From the NCBI GenBank assembly GCA_949775045.1, contig OX459103.1:16111307-16175306 (forward strand): a DNA stretch of 64,000 nt, written 5' to 3'. The position numbers and the translations under genes are program-made. The DNA comes from Metridium senile. Its lineage: Eukaryota > Cnidaria > Anthozoa > Actiniaria > Metridiidae. The notes beneath the pieces are model-generated. The model was not told the DNA's origin and searched no databases. It saw nothing but the letters and a program-made list of their open reading frames with translations. Shown in pieces: positions 17,301-27,250 of this stretch; the first letter of the stretch is position 1; the number at the start of each line of letters is the position of its first letter.

Positions 17301-20300
17301 GCGTACTATATTTTCTGATTGGTTGATCACTTTTTCCATTTCATATGTACCAGAAAATGATTTTTCAAGTAAACATATTTTAATATTTTAGCACTCTCAT
17401 ATGAAAGAACCACCTGGAATAGGCATGTTTGGAAGGTTTTGACGCTCTGGCTAAAACACCAAAGAAGTTATGCACAATGAAAATTGTAGAGATTTGTATA
17501 TAATTTTCTGCTGAGGCCTGTGATGCCTCGTTTTGGTGTTTTTCTGATTTTTCAAACTCTCTTATAGCTTCTTGCAAATTCAATTGTTTTTCTCAAACTT
17601 TCACAAGTTATCGGTTATGGTGAGTGTCTACCATATGATAGCTTTTCTTAATAAAACATCAATTTTAAAAATTATGATAATCAGTGGTGGCCATTTATGA
17701 AAGTGGTCTATCTCTAGTCCTTAGTAGACAAATTTAGGGCTAAAGCTCGAGGTCTAAAATTAAGCTTAAGTTTAATAATAGGTAATATAATGAAATTTGT
17801 AACACCGTAAAAAATGTTGACTTAACTTAACTGACGTTTCGAGCATTAGCCCTTCGTCGGAGTAAAGTTTAATAAGTTTAATATTTGCTGTGTTACAGAT
17901 TTCACGTTTTTTTGTTTTTTTTTTTGCAATCAATATTCAGATTTGCAATCAGATATTTTCGTAATTATGTTGTATTTTCTTCAATTATATCTTAAGATTT
18001 TTATCAGGGCTATTAAACCGGTCCCTAACATGTCTAGAACGGTCATTAACACCAATACTAAGCAAAAAAAAAAGACGCACACACACTACCTCTACATGAG
18101 AATGTTTTAATTTAGCACACAACTTGGCTTACAAGTTCATTTTAGGGGGGAAGGGGGGGGGGGGGGGGGGGGGGGGGGCAGATAGCTCGGAGAAAAACCT
18201 TCGTAGTAAAAGAGAAAAGAGCAACTCACATATATCCAGAAAAGTTCTTTTTAATTTCAGTGGCCGCAACTAAAGGTTTTGAAAACGGACTGGGCAAACG
18301 GATGATTGGAGGTGAGGAATCTGACGTGACTTTAAGTCAGACCTATATAGAAACCTATAAGCATTAATTAGACCTTCTCCGGGTTCTAAGATCGTCTTTG
18401 TCTTTCTGGTCGATACTGGGCCTTTAAGACGTTAAAAAAGTGATTTATTTATTTATTTAGGAAACTTAACCATATCTGAGTTGCAGCGATCTTAGGCGAT
18501 CTTTTTTTGACAATTTTAAGAAACTTAGCAATATTTCCTTGGCGATCCTGGGTGATTCTAGGGATCAATTTTTTATTAATTTTGTCTGAAAAATATGTTT
18601 TTTTCAGGGGCTGCTAAAGGTCTTGATCATGATCATCCCGAATTCTTCAAACGCATCATAGGAGGAGGACAATCTAAAGCGAACCAGTTTCCATGGCTTG
18701 CAAATCTCTTACGACTCGAGAAAGATAACACCTATAAACACAGATGTGGAGGAGCCTTGATAGATGCTGAATGGGTTTTGACAGCAGCACATTGTCTGGT
18801 GTTCTCTCCAAACGCCAAGTATAAAATAAGGCTAGGTAAGGGCATAACAAATAAAAAATATTACTCGGGCTTCCGTGTACGGAAAAGCCCGAGTCTACAA
18901 ATGCAAACTGTTCTTTTTTTTTCGTCGTCGTCGTCCTTAATTTCTTCGAATTGGAGGGTCAGGTCCCAGGCGTTCCTAGGAACAATGACATCTTGAAATT
19001 GGAGGGTCAGGTCCTAGGTGTTCCTAACGTCTAATGAAGCTCGAGTGATCGCCCAGATGGCGTCTAGTTATATTTAAAATTATTCTCGGTTTTCACGTGA
19101 CGTCACCAAACGCTAAAATCTAAACTATAAATCGCAGAAAGCTGGTCCCCTAGCATTTTGTAGATGTGTTTAAAAGATATTATTCCTGAACGTTTGGTTG
19201 TTTTTTGTTGTTTCGTTCTCGAGATATTGGAAGCGAAATTGCCCTCACGCAACATTGTCACGCGCGTTTTCTAGAGCCGTAATAAAATAGAAATTAGCCG
19301 CAAATGTCATCTTTTTTGGCTGGTACACTAACGAAATTTTTTTTGGATTAAAAATATAGTCCTTGTCCTTGTCCTTGTCCTTGTCCTTGTCCTTGTCCTT
19401 GTCCTTGTCCTTGTCCTTGTCCTTGTCCTTGTCCTTGTCCTTGTCCTTGTCCTTGTCCTTGTCCTTGTCCTTGTCCTTGTCCTTGTCCTTGTCCTTGTCC
19501 TTGTCCTCTATTAAAGTTTTCTATTTATTGCCACAATAATACTATCCTTTTTTTTAAGGCGAGCATGACCAGAATGTCAACAGTGGCGTCGAAACAGACC
19601 ACAAAGTCGTCTATTATCAATTTCACGACCGTTTCATGGCCGATGCAGAATATGCGTACGACATTGCTCTTGTCAAAATCGCCCCTGCAGCAAAGTTTTC
19701 ACCACATGTCAAACCTATTGGTCTTCCCCGATTATACGAACAAGTTCCTGTGGGAAGCAAGTGTGTCGTTGCCGGTAAGTACTCAGATTCACAAGAATCG
19801 AAATTGATAAAAGAAATCATAAGAACGGAGAAGGTTATATAGAGATTCATACAGATTTGCATGATTTTTAGCTTGGATTTTATCAACTGATTAAATGATG
19901 AGCTTTAATCATGTACCAGGGAAAGGGGGGGGGGGAGGAAAGGGGGGTACTCCAGCCGGAAAAGGGCGTGGCTGCTTGTCGGAAATTTTAAAAATGACCC
20001 CGAAAATATACCTGAGTCTTACAAAGGTGGGCGTGTCAACAATATATTTTTACCCCTAAGAGAGACTCAGTGAGTGTTAATTGACACAATCCCGGGATAC
20101 GATGCTGATGGAATTTCAATGTATTTGATGAGTTAACCGTTGATAATTGGACATGATTATACGATTAAAGTCAATTAAAATTGTCTTTGCTGCTATTATT
20201 CTTATCTAAAATATATCTTACTATCTTTAAAAATACCCTTAAATATATCAGCTTTGACTTCGGTGGCCCGAAAAGCTTTTAGACACCCTAAACGATACCA

Positions 20301-22460
20301 AACCCCTGATTTTGACAGTGCTATGCGTTAAGTAATTGAGTTGCTATATTTTACGTAGAAAGTCCCTTTAGCCGAAGTTAGTCTTCGAGAGAGCCGATGG
20401 TGCGCTCATTTTACGTACTTCCCTCTCTCTATCAGTGCTCTGTTTTACTGGTATTTAAAGCTACTTAAAGCTACACGGAAAGTCGAAAAAGAATGTGAGG
20501 TCACTGGGAATCGAACTCGGGACATCTCGCACCGAAAGCCGTGCACTAACCAATTGCGCTATCCTCGCTATCCTCGCTATCCTCGCTATCCTCGCTATCC
20601 TCGCTATCCTCGCTATCCTCGCTATCCTCGCTATCCTCGCTATCCTCGCTATCCTCGCTATCCTCGCTATCCTCGCTATCCTCGCTGTCCTCGCTATCCT
20701 CGCTGTCCTCGCTATCCTCGCTATCCTCGCTATCCTCGCTATCCGTCGCTATCCTGGCTATCCTGGCTATCCTGGCTATCCTCGCTATCCTCGCTATCCT
20801 CGCTGTCCTCGCTATCCTCGCTGTACTCGCGGCTATTCTTGCTATCCTCGCTATCAAGTGTCCATAGTTAATGATATTTCTATTCTATTCGCGGAAGGGA
20901 TGAGTATTCATGGTTAAGTATCCTCATTGTCAAGCTTTATAACCAAGACGACTGATTACAAGTTACCATATCACTATTAATAGTTTTCTTCCAATGTTAG
21001 GTTGGGGTAAAACTGGTAGTTCACGAGCAACAGTTCTACGCCATGTTGAACTGCCCATCGTATCATACAAAACCTGTGCTGCTGAAAACGATAAGCTGCC
21101 TTACACTGATGTCAGCCTGTTCTCCAATATCTGTGCTGGTAATGCGTCCACAGTACATAGTGGTTGTAATGGCGATAGCGGCGGTCCTTTTATGTGTAAG
21201 AATGCCGCTGGGCAGTATGTTCTTCAAGGGATTGTAAGCTGGGGTAGCCCGTCTTGTTCAAGCAATTTTTACAGTGTTTTTACCAGGGTGAGCTCGTTTA
21301 TTAAGTGGATTGGGTACATGAAATCTGCACCCCGCCCAGACATAGGTAAGTGTTTTCAATATTTTACATTTTGTCTGTTTGTCTGTTTGTCTGTTTGTCT
21401 GTTTGTCTGTTTGTCTGTTTGTCTGTTTGTCTGTTTGTCTGTTTGTCTGTTTGTCTGTTTGTCTGTTTGTCTGTTTGTCTGTTTGTCTGTTTGTCTGTAC
21501 GTTTGTCTGTTTGTCTGTTTGTCTGTTTGTCTGTTTGTCTGTTTGTCTGTTTGTCTGTTTGTCTGTTTGTCTGTTTGTCTGTTTGTCTGTTTGTCTGTTT
21601 GTCTGTTTGTCTGTTTGTCTGTTTGTCTGTTTGTCTGTTTGTCTGTTTGTCTGTTTGTCTGTTTGTCTGTTTGTCTGTTTGTCTGTTTGTCTGTTTGTCT
21701 GTTTGTCTGTTTGTCTGTTTGTCTGTTTGTCTGTTTGTCTGTTTGTCTGTTTGTCTGTTTGTCTGTTTGTCTGTTTGTCTGTTTGTCTGTTTGTCTGTTT
21801 GTCTGTTTGTCTGTTTGTCTGTTTGTCTGTTTGTCTGTTTGTCTGTTTGTCTGTTTGTCTGTTTGTCTGTTTGTCTGTTTGTCTGTTTGTCTGTTTGTCT
21901 GTTTGTCTGTTTGTCTGTTTGTCTGTTTGTCTGTTTGTCTGTTTGTCTGTTTGTCTGTTTGTCTGTTTGTCTGTTTGTCTGTTTGTCTGTTTGTCTGTTT
22001 GTCTGTTTGTCTGTTTGTCTGTTTGTCTGTTTGTCTGTTTGTCTGTTTGTCTGTTTGTCTGTTTGTCTGTTTGTCTGTTTGTCTGTTTGTCTGTTTGTCT
22101 GTTTGTCTGTTTGTCTGTTTGTCTGTTTGTCTGTTTGTCTGTTTGTCTGTTTGTCTGTTTGTCTGTTTGTCTGTTTGTCTGTTTGTCTGTTTGTCTGTTT
22201 GTCTGTTTGTCTGTTTGTCTGTTTGTCTGTTTGTCTGTTTGTCTGTTTGTTTGTTTGTCTGTTTGTCTGTTTGTCTTCCTCTTTGCCTGTGTAATGAAAA
22301 GCACCATTCGATCGAACTATCATGTTGTTTTCCAGGAACAGATTGTAAAAAAGATTACCATTACTTCTGTAAGGAGTGGAAGGACAAAGGATGGTGTTCC
22401 ATGACATTCATACAGACCTTCTGTCAGAAGACCTGTGTAGGATGTAGCATGCCCGTCTAG
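14319..22460 (+). CDS. Secreted chymotrypsin-like serine protease with ShKT domain (protease A)
   Basis: Coding exons are 14319-14370 (signal peptide [16 protein letters not shown]), optional 18261-18311, 18608-18835, 19559-19774, 21001-21345 and 22336-22460. All introns are GT-AG and phase 1. The product is 321 residues without, or 338 with, the 51-nt mini-exon. The S1 peptidase domain shows the activation site FFKR|IIGG, catalytic His in TAAHC, Asp in AYDIALVKI and Ser in GDSGGP. Position 189 is Ser ([10 protein letters not shown]), as in chymotrypsins, which argues for hydrophobic rather than basic P1 preference. The last exon is a six-cysteine ShKT domain (spacing C-x7-C-x8-C-x8-C-x3-C-x2-C). 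Proteases with ShKT tails occur in cnidarian digestive, mucus and venom secretions; which applies here is unknown. The closest relative is protease B 15 kb downstream. Introns carry a Helentron-like insertion, a SINE and three simple-sequence arrays, and the polyA signal is near 22903-22933. Confidence 0.92.
14379..15317. other. Protease A intron 1, first part, nothing recognised
   Basis: AT-rich intron sequence without a recognised gene or repeat. Confidence 0.4.
15318..15410 (+). mobile_element. SINE core-like fragment
   Basis: Contains CAGGGTCTTAAAAATAATTC, CTGCCTTTGTAATTACATCT and GCAAATGGTTAGAACTTCGA. The first part resembles the tail of the tRNA-derived element at 1906-2090. No tRNA-like head is visible here. 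Confidence 0.4.
15412..16860. other. Protease A intron 1, middle part
   Basis: No gene recognised. A diffuse inverted relation exists between 15460-15600 (TTCTCCTTGAAATTTCTAAT, CATGTTTCTCCTATGCAAA) and 16190-16340 (TTTGCATGGGAGAAACAT, ATTAGGAATTTCTAGGAG), so this is probably an old foldback of about 0.9 kb. Copies of a TTCAAC(A) motif cluster at 16520-16700. Confidence 0.45.
16869..17204. mobile_element. Foldback MITE, CCACAGGGAG family
   Basis: Two arms of about 160 bp meet near 17035. They run from CCACAGGGAGACCAAGCTC at the left to GAGCTTGGGCTCCCTGTGG at the right, with GTCTGTGACCGAGTTTTAGC and its complement at the centre. A half copy is at 24823-24974. Confidence 0.85.
17760..17875 (-). 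repeat. Dispersed repeat with hammerhead-like core
   Basis: The minus strand has ACTTTACT-CCGACGA-AGGGCTAATGCTC-GAAA-CGTC-AGT, then AAGTCAACATTTTTTACGGT. The first core uridine is C (CCGACGA rather than CTGACGA). Confidence 0.6.
18145..18178 (+). repeat. Poly-G run
   Basis: GGGGGG-AA followed by more than 20 consecutive G. It could form G-quadruplex structures and is a likely spot for assembly length error. Confidence 0.85.
18261..18311 (+). other. In-phase mini-exon or decayed exon with second activation site
   Basis: After a TTTAATTTCAG acceptor there are 51 nt encoding [18 protein letters not shown] before a GTGAGG donor, phase 1 on both sides. It aligns with the start of the next exon (GAAKGLDHD...FFKRIIGG). 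It can be included or skipped without frame change. Reading past the donor gives MIGGEESDV, which looks like a protease N-terminus, before a stop. So it may be the remnant of another protease exon. Confidence 0.55.
18863..19067 (+). mobile_element. Short Helitron/Helentron-like element (a)
   Basis: The 5' end is a hairpin ACTCGGGCTTCCGT-GT-ACGGAAAAGCCCGAGT. Near the 3' end lies AAGCTCGAGT, an imperfect inverted copy of the 5' tip, then a hairpin CGCC-CAGAT-GGCG followed by TCTAG and TT. Same layout as the elements at 32722 and 59246. It sits 27 bp past the exon donor of protease A. Confidence 0.55.
19359..19507 (+). repeat. (TTGTCC)n array in protease A
   Basis: About 25 uninterrupted copies of the hexamer, in the intron between the His exon and the Asp exon. 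The same hexamer array is in the same intron of protease B (39117-39255). Confidence 0.95.
20350..20575 (-). mobile_element. tRNA-derived SINE, copy 1
   Basis: Minus strand: A-box-like GATAGCGCAATTGGTTAGTG, B-box GAGTTCGATTCCC, then a body with TTTCCGTGTAGCTT, AGTAGCTTTAAATACC, GTAAAACAGAGCACTG and AGAGAGAGGG. A second copy with the same order is at 53042-53250. A tRNA gene is unlikely because the anticodon arm is poor and the body is shared. Confidence 0.75.
20556..20855 (+). repeat. 9-bp (GCTATCCTC)n array
   Basis: About 20 exact copies, then variants (GCTGTCCTC, GCTATCCTG, a GCTATCCGTC break). On the minus strand the unit GGATAGCGA equals the first bases of the SINE's tRNA-like head, so the array appears to have grown from the SINE 5' end. 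Confidence 0.9.
21369..22275 (+). repeat. 8-bp (GTCTGTTT)n array in last intron of protease A
   Basis: About 113 near-perfect copies over 0.9 kb with one break at about 21498 (TGTACG). It fills the intron between the Ser exon and the ShKT exon and has no stop codon in the gene's frame. Confidence 0.95.
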
Positions 22461-22503
22461 AAGAAGGTATAGTTATCGTTATCCGGTTATAATTGTTTTT
22501 GTC

Positions 22504-22660
22504 GTTATCGTTATCGTTATCGTTATATTTATCGTTTATCGTTATCGTTATCGTTATCGTTATCGTTATCGTTATCGTTATCGTTATCGTTATCGTTATC
22601 GTTATCGTTATCGTTATCGTTATCGTTATCGTTATCGTTAGCGTTATCGTTAGCGTTAGT
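22504..22660 (+). repeat. (GTTATC)n array in protease A 3' UTR
   Basis: About 25 hexamer copies starting some 45 bp after the stop codon, before the polyA signals. It ends in GTTAGC variants. Confidence 0.9.
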
Positions 22661-22902
22661 AAAATTGGGACTGTTCATATTATTTTTGCTAGTATCGTTA
22701 CAGCTTTTATATATATTATTACTGATTTTCCAATAATCGTGTTTTTATTTACAAGGCATCCAAACTGCTAAAATCCGTCGCAGTAAATCCAGTCGGCCTA
22801 AAGGACTGAACATTGCTGATGAGTAAATGTAAAATAGGGGATAGGGGAAAAGTGTTTAAACTAACTCTTTAAAATATCGTAAATGTATGATTCATTGATT
22901 GC

Positions 22903-22933
22903 AATAAATTAAGATTAAACTTGAGCTAATAAA
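22903..22933 (+). terminator. Polyadenylation signals of protease A
   Basis: Two AATAAA hexamers, 22903-22908 and 22928-22933. The second is in the context AATAAAGTATGA, which is also found downstream of protease B. A GT-rich stretch (GATGGTGTCAAATGTGGTG) follows. Confidence 0.65.
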
Positions 22934-22997
22934 GTATGATGGTGTCAAATGTGGTGTATTTTACTTGATTTCTTTCAGACATAATCGTATCGGTTTT

Positions 22998-23288
22998 ACT
23001 GCAGTGTGACGTGCCTTACCGTGGCCACTAAACTAAAGTTTTGTACAAGTTAGCTAAGCGTTCAAAAGTTTTTCTTTTCAAATTATTTGCTACACCTTTT
23101 CAAATTTAAATATCCTGGGAGGTTTTTCAGACACTTATAAACTTCACTCTTTGAACATTTCAAAGTGTTTACCGTTTGATACTCGGTGTGTCTTTTATAT
23201 CAGTTAAGGTCAAATTCTCGCTTTCTGATTGGTTAACGTATACAAAACTTTAATACGGAAGCCACGGTAAGCTGCGTCACGCTGTAAT
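22998..23288. mobile_element. MITE, ATTACAGC...CCTTACCGTGG family, copy 1
   Basis: Ends read GTGCCTTACCGTGGCCAC at the left and AGCCACGGTAAGCTGCGTCA, CGCTGTAAT at the right. The interior (TACACCTTTTCAAATTTAAA, AAATTCTCGCTTTCTGATTG) matches the copy at 38481-38784 in reverse orientation. Confidence 0.75.
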
Positions 23289-23319
23289 TTTACGTAAAGT
23301 GATTGTACGATAAAAATAT

Positions 23320-23815
23320 ACGATATAACTAGCGATTAACCTAGCGTGGACTGCGTCGGTGTTGTTAATTAAGAAAACAATTGGAATAAATGTCCGATAA
23401 CTAGCAGTTTAAGTGTGGACTGCGTCGGTGTTTCTAAGGAAACAATTATGTAAAATGACGATAACTATCAGTTAAACTAGTGTGGGCTGCATCGGTGTTT
23501 CTAAGGAAACAATTATGTAAAATGACGATAACTAGCGGTTAAACTAGTGTGGGCTGCGCCGATGTTTTCTAAGGAAACAATTGGAGTAAAAATGTACGAT
23601 AACTAACGGTTAAACTAGCATGGACTGCGCCGATGTTTTCTAAGGAAACAATTGGAGTAAAAATGTACGATAGGTAGCGGTGAAGCTAGTTTGGACTGCG
23701 TAGATGTTTCTAAGTACCGACTGGAGTAAAAATGTATAATGACTTCAGTTGCCTTTAAACCAGTGTGGACGGTGTGGGACTGCGTTGGTGTTTCTAAGGA
23801 AACAATTGTCCCTTT
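23320..23815 (-). repeat. 66-bp minisatellite array 3
   Basis: About seven or eight copies of the same unit as in the first introns at 221-1290 and 47950-49085 (AACTAGCGGTTAAACTAGTG, GGACTGCG, TAAGGAAACAATTGGAGTAA). No exon copy lies next to this array. Confidence 0.85.
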
Positions 23816-24404
23816 ATATAATTCAATCAGAGCTCAGAAACTCACTTCTATGTTGATTTGATTAACACTCAAATATAGCTATATTTGGAACCTAATCTCG
23901 TCAAGTTGGCAAATTACATCAAATCAAAGCTCATCAAAGACTTAAACCAATCAGAAGACCAGTGAGGGACAGACTCTGGCACTCCGCTTCTGATTGGCTC
24001 TGCGAATTCAAAAATCTAGGCTCGTTTGGCTAGAGGGTTTCTCTAGAGAATAACGAACACAGACGTACAAATGATAAATACGAATACTAGATCAAGAAAC
24101 CCTATAATTCTAGTGTAAGTTAACGCGTGATGCCGGTAAATAATTCATTAGCTACCCAACGCCACTATATTCAGTTAAAAACAATACAAACACATACAGT
24201 TATCTATTATGTAAAGTATATCAAAACATCTTTTGAACATGGCAAGTCATTTCTTTTGTCTGCCAATTTGAAACGTGCCGCTTAAACAAAAGAAATTTAA
24301 AGTCAACACAAACCGATTGTGATCAAAGTCATTTATGGCACACGAATATCGAAAATATTTATCAAACAAAAACTGAGATATATTTCAAAGAATGTTTTCC
24401 AACA
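23816..24404. other. Intergenic, nothing recognised
   Basis: AT-rich sequence downstream of protease A; no gene seen. Confidence 0.4.
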
Positions 24405-24812
24405 ATAGTCCCCTTCACAGTTCCCTGCGCCATCTTAAAAGGTAGCCGGGCTTTGCATTAGAGCGTATTCGTATAACCCACTTTTAAAATGCAAATGAGA
24501 ATATGTGTGAAATAATTAACATGTTAATGAGGTGTGCGTGTAGCTATTTGCTTTTATTTTTTTCTTTGAGCCACAAGCCACTGTGGAGAACATTAATAAA
24601 TGTTTCGAGTAAATCTATAAACGTTTTCGATGTCAATTATGTTAACGTTTTATTTTGATTATTTAAAGCCGAGAGCGCACTGCAACTCACTGAAGTATTT
24701 TACAACACGCACACCTAATCAGCATATTATTTTACACATATTCTCATTTGCATTTTAAAAGTGGGTTATACGAATACGCTCTATTGAATCGAAACGAACG
24801 TTGAGCTTTTTG
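24405..24812. mobile_element. TAGTTCCCTGCGCCATC MITE fragment split by a nested foldback
   Basis: The outer fragment (24405-24458 and 24784-24812) matches the MITE copies at 43421 and 44729: CAGTTCCCTGCGCCATCTT, GGTAGCCGGGCTTTGCAT, then CGAAACGAACGTTGAG. It is interrupted by the 321-bp foldback at 24461-24781. Confidence 0.75.
24461..24781. mobile_element. Nested foldback MITE with TA target duplication
   Basis: Ends read GAGCGTATTCGTATAACCCA and TGGGTTATACGAATACGCTC, perfect inverted repeats. TA flanks both sides (24459-24460 and 24782-24783), as expected for Tc1/mariner-type insertion. The arms extend through CACTTTTAAAATGCAAATGA and AATATGTGTGAAAT. Confidence 0.8.
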
Positions 24813-24822
24813 ACGCAGATAT

Positions 24823-24974
24823 AAAACTCGGTCACAGACTAGAAAAGAGTTAGACACAACTATCTACGTCAAAAAAGTATTTATTATTGTATATTTGAGG
24901 CACAGCGAAAGGATATTTCGCGACTCCATACATTTACTGTAAAATATCACAAGTGACGAGCTTGGGCTCCCTGT
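24823..24974 (+). mobile_element. Half copy of the CCACAGGGAG foldback
   Basis: Matches the right half of 16869-17204: AAAACTCGGTCACAGACTAG through GAGCTTGGGCTCCCTGTG. The left arm is missing. Confidence 0.75.
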
Positions 24975-25575
24975 GTTGACAACAATGAGGAAATATGCTG
25001 TACTTTGTAATTAAACAGTCTGAATGGTCCGAGATGTTGGAATTTTGAAATGGATATTTTAAGAAAAATAAACATGTTTTTAGGAGACAAAAATTCTTTT
25101 ACATTTGCTGTATTTTGAATATGCAGATCGACTAATAAAAGTGAATAAAATATTAATGCTAAGTTGACAACAATGAGGAAATATGCTGTACTTTGTAAAA
25201 CAGTCTGAACTGATCCGAGATGTTGGAATTTTGAAATGGATATTTTTTTAAGAAAAATATAAAAAATTTCAGAAGATAAAAATTCCTTGAAATTTGCTGT
25301 ACTTTGAATATGCAGATCTACTAATAAAAATGAATAAATTATTCATGTTTAGCTGACAACTTGATGAGGAAATATGCTGTACTTTGTAAAACAGTCTGAA
25401 CTAATCCGAGATGTTGGAATTTTGAAATGGAAGTTTGAAGAAGAAGAAAATGTTTTTTCAGCGACAAAACTTCCTTGAAATCTGCTGTGTTTTGAATGTT
25501 TAACAGCTAACTAATAAAAGCGAATAAAATATTCATGTTTATTCGAAAAACAATGCGAAAATATGCTATCCTTTG
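24975..25575 (+). repeat. ~189-bp tandem repeat, three and a bit units
   Basis: Units start at about 24975, 25163, 25352 and 25543. Each has ACAATGAGGAAATATGCTGT, CCGAGATGTTGGAATTTTGA, then GAATATGCAGATC and CTAATAAAA. Units are diverged by roughly 10-20 percent by eye. Confidence 0.8.
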
Positions 25576-25939
25576 TAAAAAAAATCCTGAAACTAGAAGC
25601 GATAGCATTTCAAAAGTTCCCAGCGTGCTTTAGCATCGTACCACCACTTCAATCTGATTGGCTGGCGAGAATTGCTTACGACTATAAATACTGTAACACT
25701 GCGCAAACGCTCCATACTAACAAGTCACCGGAATGCTGTGATCACGAAGGCAGCTTCCCAGGCCCTCTCCGTCTATGCACTATAATTGACAGGAGAGGTT
25801 GTCTGCGTGGATCCCGTAAGGGTACACGGTGCGTAATTTTTGATAATCAGGGCGGACCTGCGTTCGCGCTCGTCTGCCCACCAAAAAAAAATGAAAAGAA
25901 AACTAACTACAAACTAGACTGACGACAAACTATTACTTT

Positions 25940-26107
25940 AATATAAATGGAAACTAGCGAGTAAACTAGTATAGGCTGCGTCGATGTTTGATATAAACGA
26001 TAGGTAATTAATAGAATAAAATGTGTAACAACGTAAAAAATGTTGACTTAACTTTATACTGACGTCGTTTCGAGCTTTAGCCCTTCGTCGGAGTAAAAGA
26101 GTTAGAC
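25940..26107 (-). repeat. Dispersed repeat with hammerhead-like core
   Basis: One copy of the ACTAGCGAGTAAACTAGT repeat followed on the minus strand by CTCTTTTACT-CCGACGA-AGGGCTAAAGCTC-GAAACGACGTC-AGTA. There is a 3-nt insertion after GAAAC. Confidence 0.65.
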
Positions 26108-26119
26108 TAAGCGGAGAGA

Positions 26120-27250
26120 TACGGAGTATAAATTTGAAGCGGGAAAAGAGATGACATTTTATTATATATCACTTTATATGTGGTTTGGAATTGCGAAAAC
26201 GATGATGGATTGCAGAACACGGTATACGCCATCCAACGGTTCACCTGCCAAACTAAACAAATGAAAACAAATACCTACAAACTACGGACTGACCAATAAA
26301 CTATCAATTTAATGACAACGATGTTGAATCGAAAAATACGATGACGGAATGCAGAAAAACTATTCTCATCTTCTGCCAAACGAAACAAATGAAAAAACAT
26401 ACCTACAAACTAGAATGACAACAAACTATTACTTTTATATCGCGGAAACTATAACGAAATGCTGAATAACAATCTATATATTTTTTTAAACCGGTGTTGG
26501 CCGCCAAATTGAAAAACAAATCGACAGAAAACACCGAAAAACTAAATTGACTGATAAATGATAGATACATAACAGTAAAAGTTATACGCATTTTACCAAG
26601 AAACAGAATCAACATTTTAGACTGGGAGAAATACACTATAATTGTGTTTTTTTTTTATTAGGAAAAATACTGACATAATTAATTATTTTTAAAACTTCTA
26701 AAAATATGATTTATCGGTTAAAATAGTAGAATAATTTACACCCATTTTACTCAGAAACAGAATCTGCACTTAAGACCGGGAGAAATACACTAGAGTTGTG
26801 TTTTTTATTAGGAAAAATACAAATAATTTTTCAGAAGTCTCAGTTTAAAACTTCTAAAAATAGAATATATCGGTTAAAATAGTAGAATAATTTATACGCA
26901 TTTTAGTCAGACACAGAATCAACATTTTAGACGGAAGAAATACACTATAACTGTGTTGACGTTTTTATTAAGTAAAATACACACAGTTTCTTATTTTTAA
27001 AACTTCTAAAAATAAAATATATCGGTAAAAACGGAAAAAAACGTATACACATTTTATTCAGAAAAACATAGTAGCAGAGTAAAGAAATGAAAATATACTA
27101 CATATACAACTGTGTAAATGTTTTTTATTTGAGAAGAATACACATAATTTCTTCTTTGAAAAGCTTCTAGAATTAAACTTTATCGGTTAGAATAATAAAA
27201 ACATTTTTATGAATTTTAGATACAAAATTAAAACCCACAGTTTTAACGTA
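26120..27250 (+). repeat. Diverged ~150-bp tandem repeats
   Basis: Four or five diverged units between 26560 and 27210 carry CAGAAACAGAATC, GGGAGAAATACACTA, TTTTTATTAGGAAAAATAC and AAAACTTCTAAAAATA, and ATCGGTTAAAATAGTAGAAT. An upstream pair of related units (26150-26460) shares CAAACTA and AAACAAATGAAAA. Confidence 0.6.

Noticed and set aside
20495..20575. tRNA gene on the minus strand
   Set aside because: A and B boxes are present but the anticodon arm and acceptor pairing are poor, and the flanking body is shared with 53042-53250, so it is a SINE.
21258..22407. Long ORFs on both strands made of CLFVCLSV or KQTNRQTD repeats
   Set aside because: They are translations of the (GTCTGTTT)n array, which has no stops in any frame. 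Only the protease frame is worth testing, as intron retention.
25563..25922. 119-codon ORF with several Cys residues
   Set aside because: No recognisable domain; it begins inside a tandem repeat and shows no splice context. Possible but unsupported.
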